Below, one piece after another: positions 1 through 7,561 of a stretch of 31,153 nt of DNA (position 1 is its first letter; each line of letters starts with the position of its first letter). Origin of the DNA: RGIG995 sp045603745 (GTDB lineage Bacteria > Bacillota > Clostridia > Oscillospirales > UBA644). The notes under the pieces were generated by a model. The model was not told where the DNA came from. It saw nothing but the letters and a program-made list of their open reading frames with translations, and searched no databases. The stretch is from assembly GCA_045603745.1 (NCBI GenBank), contig JAZUMQ010000023.1, positions 1 to 31,153 of the forward strand, written 5' to 3'. The position numbers and the translations under genes were made by a program.

Positions 1-11
1 TTTTTTTGTGG

Positions 12-17
12 TATAAT
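12..17 (+). promoter_or_regulatory. -10 element (TATAAT) with extended TG
   Basis: TGGTATAAT lies at the extreme left edge. The -35 region would fall outside the window or in the T-run at 1-7, so only the -10 and its TGn extension can be judged. Transcription would start near position 24, exactly where the 5' arm of the structured RNA candidate begins. Confidence 0.5.
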
Positions 18-23
18 GAGACA

Positions 24-95
24 TAGTGATTGAGAGCCTTTCTGTTAGGTTTTTGTTAGGGGTAACATTATTTTAGCAGATCTCAATCACTTTTT
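24..95 (+). ncRNA. candidate small rod-shaped RNA, unknown family
   Basis: The arm at 25-35 (AGTGATTGAGA) is a perfect 11-base reverse complement of 81-91, which runs straight into a T-run (91-95). Inside it, 41-47 pairs with 74-80 (one G-U), and 54-58 pairs with 63-67 around a GGGG loop. Starting from the TATAAT at 12-17, a transcript of about 70 nt would have paired ends and finish at an intrinsic-terminator-like U-run. I see no reading frame in it and recognise no RNA family. It has neither the length of 6S RNA nor a T-box sequence. It could instead be the terminator and tail of a transcript coming from upstream of the window. Confidence 0.4.
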
Positions 96-169
96 CAATA
101 CTCTGGAGTGTTTTAGTCTCACATCTATTGTAACATAACACCAGTAATGGAAGAAATTTTAAAAAGCAC

Positions 170-198
170 TTGATTTTTTTATTCAAGTATGGTATAAT
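170..198 (+). promoter_or_regulatory. trpS promoter
   Basis: TTGATT (170-175) and TATAAT (193-198) are 17 bases apart, and the -10 is extended by TGG. The leader would be only about 35 nt. In it, ATCTC (214-218) can pair with GAGAT (228-232), which would partly cover the ribosome site GGAG at 227-230. Confidence 0.75.
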
Positions 199-240
199 GT
201 ACTGTACTATGTAATCTCATTCGATTGGAGATCATTTGAT

Positions 241-1230
241 ATGGCACAACAAAAACGAATTCTTACCGGCGACCGTACCACCGGCAAACTTCATTTGGGG
301 CATTACGTGGGAAGTTTGCAGAACCGAGTTCGCCTGCAAGACGATTATGAAACCTTTATTCTTATGGCGGATATTCAGGCGCTGACCACTCATTTTGAAA
401 ATCCGTCTCTTATTAACGGAAGTATTTACGACGTTGCCATCGACAATCTGTCCGTGGGGCTGGATCCCAATAAAGTTACCTTCGTTCAGCAATCCCAAAT
501 CAAGGCGATCGCGGAATTGACGGTGTTTTATTCCATGCTCGTCAGCGTCAATACGTTGCGTCATAATCCCACCATTAAAACCGAAGCTGCGAACTACGGT
601 TATAACGATATGACCTACGGCTTTTTGGGGTATCCCGTAAGTCAGGCGGCAGATATTACTTTCTGCAATGCGGAATTGGTTCCCGTGGGCGAGGATCAGC
701 TGCCCCACATTGAAATTGCTCGGAAATTGGTGCGTCGTATGAACGATCTGTACGGCACGAATTTGCTGGAGCCGAAAGCCATGCTCTCTTCCTGCACCCG
801 TTTGATGGGGCTGGACGGTAACAGTAAAATGGGCAAATCTTTGGGCAACGCCATTTATCTGTCCGACCCCGCCGAGGTGGTGAATGAAAAAATTCGTCTT
901 GCCGTCACCGACGCTTCTCGGATCCGGGCAAAAGACCCCGGTCACCCGGACATCTGCGCCGTCAGCAAATATCACAAGGTATTCAACGAAGGAGAATACG
1001 AAGATATTTGTGAGCGCTGCAAGGCCGGCGAGATCGGTTGTGTGGCTTGTAAAAAGCGCCTGGCAGAGAAGTTGAATGGACTTTTGGATCCCTTCCGGGA
1101 ACGCCGGGCATACTACGAAAACCACATGGACGAAGTAAAAGAAATCGTCAATTCCGGTAGCGACAAAGCCAACAAGATCGGCGATGAAAACATTGCGAAG
1201 ATCAAAGAAGCAATGAGCCTGAAAATCTGA
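241..1230 (+). CDS. trpS: tryptophan--tRNA ligase
   Basis: Charges tRNA-Trp with tryptophan in the cytoplasm; a class I aminoacyl-tRNA synthetase. The 329-residue length is normal. The HIGH-type signature is seen as LHLGHYVG near residues 18-25 and the KMSKS-type loop as KMGKS near 199-203. A cysteine pattern, C239-x20-C260-x6-C267-x2-C270, lies in the C-terminal half together with C257. It closely resembles the cysteine motif that holds a [4Fe-4S] cluster in Thermotoga maritima TrpRS. The ATG at 241 has GGAG ten bases upstream. The gene is monocistronic, with its own promoter and a terminator at 1239. No T-box leader is visible, although many Firmicutes regulate trpS that way. Identification is certain; the iron-sulfur assignment is inference from the motif. 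Confidence 0.97.
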   Translation: MAQQKRILTGDRTTGKLHLGHYVGSLQNRVRLQDDYETFILMADIQALTTHFENPSLINGSIYDVAIDNLSVGLDPNKVTFVQQSQIKAIAELTVFYSMLVSVNTLRHNPTIKTEAANYGYNDMTYGFLGYPVSQAADITFCNAELVPVGEDQLPHIEIARKLVRRMNDLYGTNLLEPKAMLSSCTRLMGLDGNSKMGKSLGNAIYLSDPAEVVNEKIRLAVTDASRIRAKDPGHPDICAVSKYHKVFNEGEYEDICERCKAGEIGCVACKKRLAEKLNGLLDPFRERRAYYENHMDEVKEIVNSGSDKANKIGDENIAKIKEAMSLKI

Positions 1231-1238
1231 TATTACAC

Positions 1239-1264
1239 TCCCTCTGCTTTGCAGGGGGATTTTT
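1239..1264 (+). terminator. intrinsic terminator of trpS
   Basis: A nine-pair stem (1239-1247 with 1251-1259, one G-U) closes a three-base TTT loop and is followed by TTTTT at 1260-1264. It begins nine bases after the trpS stop codon. Confidence 0.85.
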
Positions 1265-1269
1265 CTTTG

Positions 1270-1297
1270 ACAAATTCCGACACTGTCGCATAGGATA
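1270..1297 (+). promoter_or_regulatory. candidate SigK-type sporulation promoter
   Basis: GCATAGGATA at 1288-1297 fits the Bacillus SigK -10 consensus gCATAnnnTA at every fixed base. AC at 1270-1271 lies 17 bases before CATA, as that consensus requires. A TTGACA (1267-1272) overlaps the -35, but the hexamer at the right distance for SigA (ATAGGA, 1290-1295) is poor, so a late mother-cell promoter is the better reading. Confidence 0.55.
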
Positions 1298-1316
1298 AAA
1301 CGAGGGTCTGTTTGGG

Positions 1317-1336
1317 TACATATCGCAAGATATGTA
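1317..1336 (+). promoter_or_regulatory. leader hairpin with GCAA tetraloop
   Basis: TACATATC (1317-1324) and GATATGTA (1329-1336) form a perfect eight-pair stem capped by GCAA, a GNRA-type tetraloop. It sits in the presumed 5' leader of the cysteine-rich gene, ten bases before its AAAGGA ribosome site. It could be an mRNA-stabilising hairpin; no U-run follows, so it is not a terminator. Confidence 0.45.
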
Positions 1337-1362
1337 ATTCTCCGTAAAGGACGGTTTCCCTT

Positions 1363-2409
1363 ATGAAATGCAATAATTGTAACGCGACCCAAGCAACCCC
1401 CTTGCTCGCTTGCCCCGACACTTCCGTCTGCGGCAAGCCCTTTTGCCCCGAAACTCTTTCGTGGAACAAGGAAAAGCCCGTAGCCTTTTATGCGGATAAG
1501 ATTTTCTCCGCTCACAAAGCAACCGGGTCTTCCATCTTTTATCCTTTAAATACGGCAAATTTATCGGATAATTTTGTCAGTAACTACGAACTGACTCCTT
1601 GTTCCGGGAATGGTTGTTGCTGTGCCAACGGACTTTCCGAAGATGCCGTTTTTGAAATTCAGAAATCCTACGTGCAGTTGGATTGTTTCTCGGTGGACGA
1701 AACGGCCGCTCCCGGAGAACCCTCAGGCATTATTTCTCCCGAAAACGTAACGGTGAACGGTTCTGCCGTTGCCGCCGTCACGCAGAACAACGGTCGATAT
1801 ATTGCTGATATTTCCAACATCATCGGCGATATTCTCAATCCGGGCTGTACGGCGCAATGCCTCGGCTCCAAAGCCTTTATTCTGCTTCAGAATATCGGTT
1901 CACTGGTGTTCCGCGTCCGGTTCGGATTTGAAGGTGTTGTTCGTTCCTGCGGTGCACTCTATCGCTTTAAGGTTTATATCGCAAACAACGAAACCATCGC
2001 CCTTCCGGTGGAACAAACCACTTCCTTTGCCATTGCCGAAGCGAATATTCCCTGCATCGAATATGGAAACGCTCCCGTATTGTCCTTCCGGTTCGGCGGA
2101 TTTGCACAGGTCATCAATCCTCAACTCTCCGTAACGGTTACCGACGAGACCGATGCCTGCAACGGCGTTGCCGTAAATCTTACGGCGACTTTGGGCATTA
2201 CCCCCTTGGTTTTCGCGGAAGTAGTACGCAATACCTTGATTTTGGTGGACGGTGCGGAATTGAAAGACGATTGCTCTTGTGGTATGGACGGTTTTGATCT
2301 GTACGCCGGACAATGCTGTTGTGATCCCGATCCCGAACCCACGACTCCCACCCGTTCCCGTTCTTCCGGAGGTATTCAGGGTTGCGGTTGCAATCGGAAT
2401 AACGACTGA
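1363..2409 (+). CDS. cysteine-rich protein, possible spore coat component
   Basis: I do not recognise a named family. The 348-residue product has 22 cysteines. It opens with a CxxC-rich segment (C3, C6 and more by residue 30), has a CCC run near residue 86, a long middle of beta-type, hydrophobic-alternating sequence without cysteine clusters, and a tail with CSC, CCC, a proline/threonine stretch (DPDPEPTTPT) and GCGC just before the end. No signal peptide or membrane segment is visible. AAAGGA at 1346-1351 precedes the ATG by 11 bases. The gene stands alone between the SigK-like promoter and a strong terminator. Cysteine clusters at both ends, no export signal and a putative mother-cell promoter together suggest a spore coat or crust protein. 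That role is inference. A metal-binding protein is an alternative. Confidence 0.8.
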   Translation: MKCNNCNATQATPLLACPDTSVCGKPFCPETLSWNKEKPVAFYADKIFSAHKATGSSIFYPLNTANLSDNFVSNYELTPCSGNGCCCANGLSEDAVFEIQKSYVQLDCFSVDETAAPGEPSGIISPENVTVNGSAVAAVTQNNGRYIADISNIIGDILNPGCTAQCLGSKAFILLQNIGSLVFRVRFGFEGVVRSCGALYRFKVYIANNETIALPVEQTTSFAIAEANIPCIEYGNAPVLSFRFGGFAQVINPQLSVTVTDETDACNGVAVNLTATLGITPLVFAEVVRNTLILVDGAELKDDCSCGMDGFDLYAGQCCCDPDPEPTTPTRSRSSGGIQGCGCNRNND

Positions 2410-2441
2410 TACAGGACGTAACAAGACGAAAAAAATAGGAA

Positions 2442-2467
2442 AAAAGCCGCCCGAAAAGGCGGCTTTT
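2442..2467 (+). terminator. intrinsic terminator of the cysteine-rich gene
   Basis: AAAAGCCGCC (2442-2451) pairs with GGCGGCTTTT (2458-2467) around CGAAAA. A flanking A-run on the left and T-run on the right are present. Confidence 0.85.
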
Positions 2468-2519
2468 ACCGTTTATGAAAATACAAAATAAATTAAATGT
2501 ATAAAATGTGAAAACCCCC

Positions 2520-2548
2520 TTGCAATTTCCTAAAAAATAGTGTATAAT
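2520..2548 (+). promoter_or_regulatory. promoter of the class A PBP gene
   Basis: TTGCAA (2520-2525) and TATAAT (2543-2548) are separated by 17 bases. A second TATAAT overlaps just downstream (2550-2555), and the ATG lies about 50 bases after the likely start point. Confidence 0.75.
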
Positions 2549-2605
2549 ATATAATATATATCTATAGACGAGTCCATCTCTCCGAAATAAAAAGGAGGTT
2601 TTATC

Positions 2606-5563
2606 ATGTGTCCCTTTGACGATCCTTCCAGAAACGATCGAGACGAGGCCGAAATTGGTTCTCGTGTCCGTCGTCGAGAACAAGAACAGATTGCTCGGAC
2701 GGAAAAGAAATCCGAAAAAAAGAGTGCCAAGGAACGGTTTTTTGCCTTTATGCAAAAACTGAACGATCCTTCCTGGCGCCGCAAGAAAAGATTGCCCGAT
2801 CCTTCCGAGTTCCCGGAAGGACAGGTTCCCCTGTGGGTTTCCGATCCGGAACATTATACCAAGCGCCGCACCGGAGCCGCTCGCTTTTGGCATGGGTTCG
2901 GGGTGTTGGTGTTGCACGTATTTCTGATCGTCTGCATCATCGGGGTCGCCGCCTTAGGAATTGCCGCCGCCGTGGTTTATTCGTTCTCCGATACGGCGTT
3001 GGACGAACGGTTTGCTTCTATGGACTTGGATTATTCTTCCTTTATCTACGCCACCGATCCGGTGACCGGCGAGGATTATATTTATCAGGAAATTCAAAGC
3101 AAATCCGGGACCCGGGTGTGGGTGTCGGATTCGGAAATTCCTCAACACGTCAAAGATGCCACCGTGGCGCTGGAAGATCAGCGATTTTATACCCATCCCG
3201 GCGTTGACCCTATCCGTACCGTGAAAGCGGTTCTTGAGTATGCTATGAGTAAAATCACCGGAAGCAACGAACGTGCCTCCGGCGGTTCGACCTTGACTCA
3301 GCAGGTCATTAAAAACATGACCGGAGACGACGATTACGGTATCGGGCGTAAGGTCAAGGAAATGTTGCAAGCGTTGTATATTGAACGCCGCTACAACAAA
3401 GATCAGATTTTGGAATATTATCTGAACACCGTTTACTTCGGACAGAGCGCCAATGGAATTTCCGCAGCCGCCGAAATTTATTTCGATAAAGACGTCAGCG
3501 AACTGACCGTCACCGAAGGGGCGGCAATCATCTGTATTACCAAATCCCCCAGTTCCTACAATCCTTATTTGCACCCGGAAAACAACAAAAAGCGCCGTAA
3601 CGATACCATGTGGTTCATGCATGAACAAGGCTTTATTACCCGAGAGGAATACGACGAATATTCCAAGCAAGAACTGAACTTGGTGGATCTGGAAGCCAAG
3701 CGGGAAGAAACCGAATCGGAAGAAGAAGGAATTTTCCTTTATAACTACTATACCGATATGGTAATTCGAGACGTTCTCCGGGATTTGCAGACCGAAAAGG
3801 GATACACCGAAGCGGAAGCCACCAACCTGCTCTATCACGGCGGATTGCAGATCTATTCCTGTGTCGATCCTTCCATTCAGGCCATGATGGAAGAGTATTT
3901 CTCCAACGAAGAAAACTTCAAGTATACCGGCTCCGGTAAAGATACCATCGTCAACGAAAAAGGGGAGACGGAAATTCCCCAAGTCGCCATGATGGTGATG
4001 GATCCCGAAAGCGGTGATATTTTAGGTGTCATCGGAGGTCGGGGAGAGAAAACAAAATCCCTGAATCTCAACCGTGCCACGGACAGCCCCCGGCAGCCCG
4101 GTTCGTCTATTAAGCCTTTGAGCGTTTACGGTTACGCCATCGAAAATGATTTGATGACCTTGGGTACGCCCATCGACGATATTCCGGTCACCTATGATCC
4201 GGAAGAAAAGGCCTTCTGGCCCAGCAACTACGATAAGACTTACACTGGATTGGTTTCGGTGAAAAAAGCCCTCGCTCGGTCGCTGAATACTCCCGCCGCA
4301 TGGGGATTGAAGACTGTGGGAATCAAAACGTCCTACGACTTTTTGACAAATTCTCTGCACTTGACTACCCTGAATAAAGCCGACAGCACTTCTCTTGCGC
4401 CTCTGTCCGTTGGTGCACTGACCGATGGGGTCACGCTCCGGGAGATGACCACGGCGTACACCGTCTTTGCGGGAAAGGGTATGTATACCGCATATCGTTC
4501 TTACAGTCGCATTGTGGGATACGACGGAAAGACCGTGTTGGAAAATCCCATTGAAAGAGAATCTGTATTCTCGGAACAAACCGCTTATTTGATGACCGAT
4601 ATTTTGCAATCCTCGGTTTATTCCATTGCCGGCGACGCTCGATTGAAAAATATTGCCACCGCCGGGAAATCCGGGACGACGTCTTCTTATAAAGACCGCT
4701 GGTTTATCGGATATACTAACGATTATCTGGCGGGAATCTGGTGGGGGTACGATACGCCCAGTGAGTTGAATAACACCCATCACTTTAAGATGTGGAATCA
4801 GGTCATGACCAAGGTTCACGAGCAGAAGAATATTACCAAGGGTACCTTTAAACAACCTTCGGGAATCGTCTCCTGTTCCGTCTGTTGGAAGAGTGGGAAA
4901 TTGCCCGGTCCTTACTGTGCTACCGATCCGCAGGGTGTTTGTGTGGAAACGTTCTATTATAAAGAAGGAACTCAGCCCACCGAAACCTGTAACGTTCATC
5001 ATCAACTGTACGTCTGTGATGCCTCCGGCAAGATCGCCCATGAAGGGTGCCCCGCCGCCACGCTGAAAACCTACGTGGATATTGATCGTTCCTTCCCCGC
5101 TTCCGTGAAGATCGGAGACGCCGGATATATCTGTCCTCGGCTGACCAAAGAAAATATTCTTTATTCCCATGCCACGTTACCGGTGTATACCAACATGGTT
5201 CCCGAAGGGGAAACGCCGGCAATTTCCCTTTACGACCATCTGGCAAACTGTTTGTGTACTGCGCACGTGCCTTCCTCAACTCCCCACGTTTATACGCCGA
5301 AAGCACCGACTACCGACGTAACTACCAATACCTCTTCCGGGGGGAGTGGCTCTTCCAATCTGACCACCGACAGCGGAGGTGTTCCCGATACCGGAGCGAC
5401 CTCTTCTTCCAATGTAACCACCGACGTGAATGCTTCGGATAGCGGAACGCCCAGTGATACGGGAACCGTGAGCAATTCCGCCGGGAATTCCGGATCCGGA
5501 ACTTCTGATGCCGGAACGCCGGAACAGAATCAAAACAACAATAACAATAATAACACGCCGTAA
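2606..5563 (+). CDS. class A penicillin-binding protein (PBP1A type)
   Basis: A bifunctional peptidoglycan glycosyltransferase/transpeptidase anchored in the cytoplasmic membrane. Residues 1-92 are a long, charged cytoplasmic region; one membrane span lies at about 94-127. The glycosyltransferase-51 domain begins with EDQRFYTHPGVDP at residue 190 and has GGSTLTQQVIKN further on. The transpeptidase motifs are S500-SI-K503 (SxxK), SLN at 559-561 and KSGT at 688-691. After the catalytic domain comes a segment with ten cysteines (C757 to C884), then a Ser/Thr/Gly/Asn-rich low-complexity tail to residue 985. The ATG is preceded by AAGGAGG. At 985 residues it is longer than most family members because of both terminal extensions. 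The outer tail may thread through the wall; that is inference. Confidence 0.95.
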   Translation: MCPFDDPSRNDRDEAEIGSRVRRREQEQIARTEKKSEKKSAKERFFAFMQKLNDPSWRRKKRLPDPSEFPEGQVPLWVSDPEHYTKRRTGAARFWHGFGVLVLHVFLIVCIIGVAALGIAAAVVYSFSDTALDERFASMDLDYSSFIYATDPVTGEDYIYQEIQSKSGTRVWVSDSEIPQHVKDATVALEDQRFYTHPGVDPIRTVKAVLEYAMSKITGSNERASGGSTLTQQVIKNMTGDDDYGIGRKVKEMLQALYIERRYNKDQILEYYLNTVYFGQSANGISAAAEIYFDKDVSELTVTEGAAIICITKSPSSYNPYLHPENNKKRRNDTMWFMHEQGFITREEYDEYSKQELNLVDLEAKREETESEEEGIFLYNYYTDMVIRDVLRDLQTEKGYTEAEATNLLYHGGLQIYSCVDPSIQAMMEEYFSNEENFKYTGSGKDTIVNEKGETEIPQVAMMVMDPESGDILGVIGGRGEKTKSLNLNRATDSPRQPGSSIKPLSVYGYAIENDLMTLGTPIDDIPVTYDPEEKAFWPSNYDKTYTGLVSVKKALARSLNTPAAWGLKTVGIKTSYDFLTNSLHLTTLNKADSTSLAPLSVGALTDGVTLREMTTAYTVFAGKGMYTAYRSYSRIVGYDGKTVLENPIERESVFSEQTAYLMTDILQSSVYSIAGDARLKNIATAGKSGTTSSYKDRWFIGYTNDYLAGIWWGYDTPSELNNTHHFKMWNQVMTKVHEQKNITKGTFKQPSGIVSCSVCWKSGKLPGPYCATDPQGVCVETFYYKEGTQPTETCNVHHQLYVCDASGKIAHEGCPAATLKTYVDIDRSFPASVKIGDAGYICPRLTKENILYSHATLPVYTNMVPEGETPAISLYDHLANCLCTAHVPSSTPHVYTPKAPTTDVTTNTSSGGSGSSNLTTDSGGVPDTGATSSSNVTTDVNASDSGTPSDTGTVSNSAGNSGSGTSDAGTPEQNQNNNNNNNTP

Positions 5564-5567
5564 CGCC

Positions 5568-5582
5568 ATGACGTGACGTCAT
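5568..5582. promoter_or_regulatory. 15-base palindrome between PBP and pseudouridine synthase genes
   Basis: ATGACGT (5568-5574), a central G, and ACGTCAT (5576-5582) form a perfect inverted repeat in the 38-base gap. No promoter hexamers are obvious there, so the downstream gene is probably co-transcribed. The repeat could be a protein-binding site or an RNA hairpin too tight to fold fully. Confidence 0.3.
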
Positions 5583-5601
5583 TGCAAGAAAGGAATGGAT
5601 C

Positions 5602-6444
5602 ATGAGAATCCAAAAATTTGTCGCGGAAAGCGGAATTTGTTCTCGCAGAGCCGCAGAAGAATTGGTCCGGGAAGGTAGAATTACCGTCAACGGAAAACCT
5701 GCAGAGATCGGAATGGACGTGGATCCCATCGCCGATTCGGTCTACTGCGACGGAAAGCGGATTCGTCCGCGAGCCGCAGAAAAACGCTATTTTATTTTCT
5801 ACAAACCTCGGGGCGTAATCACCGCCATGAAAGCCCAGGACGATCGGAGCGTCGTTGCCGATCTGATCAAAGGGATCAAAGGCAGAGTTTATCCCGTAGG
5901 CCGTCTGGATCGGGATTCGGAAGGCCTGTTACTGTTGACCGACGACGGCGATCTGGCACAACGCCTGACTCACCCGTCTCACGCCGTCCCCAAGACCTAT
6001 CGGGTTACCGTCCGGGGAGAAGTTACGTTGGATCAGTTGAACCGCTTCCGGGAAGGGGTGGTTCTCGACGACGGAGAAAAAACCCAGCCCGCAGGGGTTC
6101 AGGTTCAGAAAGAATTGGAAGGGAAGACGGTGCTTCACGTCACCATCACCGAAGGGAAAAATCGGGAAATTCGCCGTATTTGTGAGGTGTTGGGGCTGGA
6201 AGTAATGCTTTTGAAACGCATCGCCGAGGGCTCTGTTTCTATCGGACATTTGGAGCCTGGAGAGTACCGTCCTTTGTCGGAAAAAGAAAAGGAAGCACTT
6301 TTAAACAGTGTGGGGATTCCCTACGTTCGTAAAGTGAAAAAATCTTCCGCCCAAAAATCCGCAACGGCAGCCGCTTACCGCAACCGCCGTCAAAGAAGTC
6401 AATCGGAGCACGAACGTCGGTTCAAAAAGCAATTCCTGAAGTAA
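5602..6444 (+). CDS. rluB: RsuA/RluB-family rRNA pseudouridine synthase
   Basis: Converts a specific uridine of ribosomal RNA to pseudouridine. Residues 1-50 are an S4 RNA-binding domain (RIQKFVAESGICSRRAAEEL). The catalytic motif GRLDRDSEGLLLL places the essential aspartate at D103. NREIRRICEVLGL near residue 190 is the family's second conserved block. The last 45 residues are a lysine/arginine/serine-rich tail, probably unstructured and RNA-contacting. AAAGGA at 5589-5594 precedes the ATG. The gene follows the PBP gene by 38 bases, and its stop codon lies inside the convergent carboxypeptidase gene (23-base overlap). RluB (23S) is favoured over RsuA (16S) because RluB is the usual Firmicutes member; the target base is not proven by sequence alone. 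Confidence 0.92.
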   Translation: MRIQKFVAESGICSRRAAEELVREGRITVNGKPAEIGMDVDPIADSVYCDGKRIRPRAAEKRYFIFYKPRGVITAMKAQDDRSVVADLIKGIKGRVYPVGRLDRDSEGLLLLTDDGDLAQRLTHPSHAVPKTYRVTVRGEVTLDQLNRFREGVVLDDGEKTQPAGVQVQKELEGKTVLHVTITEGKNREIRRICEVLGLEVMLLKRIAEGSVSIGHLEPGEYRPLSEKEKEALLNSVGIPYVRKVKKSSAQKSATAAAYRNRRQRSQSEHERRFKKQFLK

Positions 6445-7561
6445 GTGCTCGCCATAATTTTCGTATTTTTAAGGGGAAAGAACCTGTAAACGTTCTTTCC
6501 TCTTTTTTTTGCAATACCGTATGTACTGTGTTTAGAGGAGAGGAAGAAATGACTCGCCCCTTCGGGGAGACGGCTTGAAGATACCCCAGCGTCCGTCCTT
6601 GTTCCACCGGGGCAAAAATCCGAGGAACGGTTTGGGGAATCAGTTGGTAGGGAATCGGTTTGCCGTCGATGGTAATGCCGGTCAACGGGAGGCTGTTTTT
6701 TACCGTGGCATGGGTTTCTCCTCCCAATACCGGAACGATGCTCCCATATCCTTGGGTTGGGACGATCTCACATCGGTCGACCTTCTGAAAACATTCGTCG
6801 TAGAGATTGGAATGGTCGCGCCAATCGTTGCCGTCGTTTAAGGTTACGCAAATGAGTCGCACACCTTTTCGTTCTGCCGCCGTTACCAAACACCGACCTG
6901 CCTTTTTTGTGAACCCGGTTTTTACGCCAAAAACCCCTTCGCAATTGCCCAAAAGTTTATTGGAATTGGCGATTACCATATTTTTATAGGTAAGTTTTAC
7001 TTGTTTTGCGGAAACGATTTTACAAAACTCCGGGTTTTCCAACGCCTCTGCCGTCAAGCGTGCCAAATCCCGGGCGGTGGTGTAATGCCCCTCCGCAGGA
7101 AGACCGTGGGGATTTTGAAATTGGGTGTTTTTCAACCCTAATTCCGCTGCCTTTTCGTTCATTTTCGCAACGAATTTTTCAACGCTTCCCCCGATTCCTT
7201 CCGCCAACGCTTCCGCCGCATCGTTGCCCGATTTCAACATTAATACGTACAATAAATCGGAGACCGTCAATTGATCCCCCGCCGTCAATCCCAACTGAGA
7301 TCCTTCCACCGCCGCCGCGGAGGCAGAAACGGTGATTTTCTGTTCCATGTCGGCGGACTCCAAAACGATCAGGGCGGTCATGATTTTTGTTGTAGACGCT
7401 TGAGGCAGTTTCTCGTCGGCGTTCTTTTCGTATAATACCGTCTCCGATACTCCCTCCATTACCACCGCTGATTTCGCACTGCAATCCACGGCTTTTGAGG
7501 AAAGACCCGAAAGGGAAAGAACCAAAAACAGGGCGAATATTGTGGAAAAAAGTCGTTTCAT
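6422..7561 (-). CDS. D-alanyl-D-alanine carboxypeptidase (DacF-like)
   Basis: Removes the terminal D-alanine of peptidoglycan side chains, limiting cross-linking; a serine peptidase of family S11 exported across the membrane. From the ATG at 7561 the product has 379 residues. It has a hydrophobic signal peptide (KRLFSTIFALFLVLSLSG), the SxxK active site S56-TT-K59, SGN at 111-113 and KTG at 214-216. A longer in-frame extension back to 7798 is rejected because it lies inside spoIIP and has no family similarity. ATG and the spoIIP stop share the bases ATGA, and GGAGG lies just upstream, so the two are translationally coupled. Position behind gpr and spoIIP suggests action on spore peptidoglycan, like Bacillus DacF. 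Its 3' end contains the pseudouridine synthase terminator. Confidence 0.93.
   Translation of the reverse strand: MKRLFSTIFALFLVLSLSGLSSKAVDCSAKSAVVMEGVSETVLYEKNADEKLPQASTTKIMTALIVLESADMEQKITVSASAAAVEGSQLGLTAGDQLTVSDLLYVLMLKSGNDAAEALAEGIGGSVEKFVAKMNEKAAELGLKNTQFQNPHGLPAEGHYTTARDLARLTAEALENPEFCKIVSAKQVKLTYKNMVIANSNKLLGNCEGVFGVKTGFTKKAGRCLVTAAERKGVRLICVTLNDGNDWRDHSNLYDECFQKVDRCEIVPTQGYGSIVPVLGGETHATVKNSLPLTGITIDGKPIPYQLIPQTVPRIFAPVEQGRTLGYLQAVSPKGRVISSSPLNTVHTVLQKKEERTFTGSFPLKIRKLWRALTSGIAF
6473..6510 (+). terminator. intrinsic terminator of rluB, inside the dac coding region
   Basis: GGAAAGAAC (6475-6483) pairs with GTTCTTTCC (6492-6500), extended by G-T and G-C at 6474/6501 and 6473/6502, and is followed by T-run 6503-6510. 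On the minus strand the hairpin is followed by CTTAAAAAT, so it should stop only plus-strand transcription. Confidence 0.8.

Noticed and set aside
60..240. T-box riboswitch upstream of trpS
   Set aside because: No T-box core sequence (GGTGG...ACCGCG type) and the leader from the proximal promoter is only about 35 bases.
232..1515. Long minus-strand frame opposite trpS (427 residues)
   Set aside because: It is the antisense shadow of trpS and runs across the terminator and promoter; no ribosome site or family motif.
4022..5170. Minus-strand frame opposite the PBP gene (382 residues)
   Set aside because: Antisense to the transpeptidase domain, low-quality composition and no start signal.
5300..5560. 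Repeat array or CRISPR-like sequence in the PBP tail
   Set aside because: Short near-repeats come from the Ser/Thr/Gly/Asn-rich coding tail; no regular repeat and spacer pattern.
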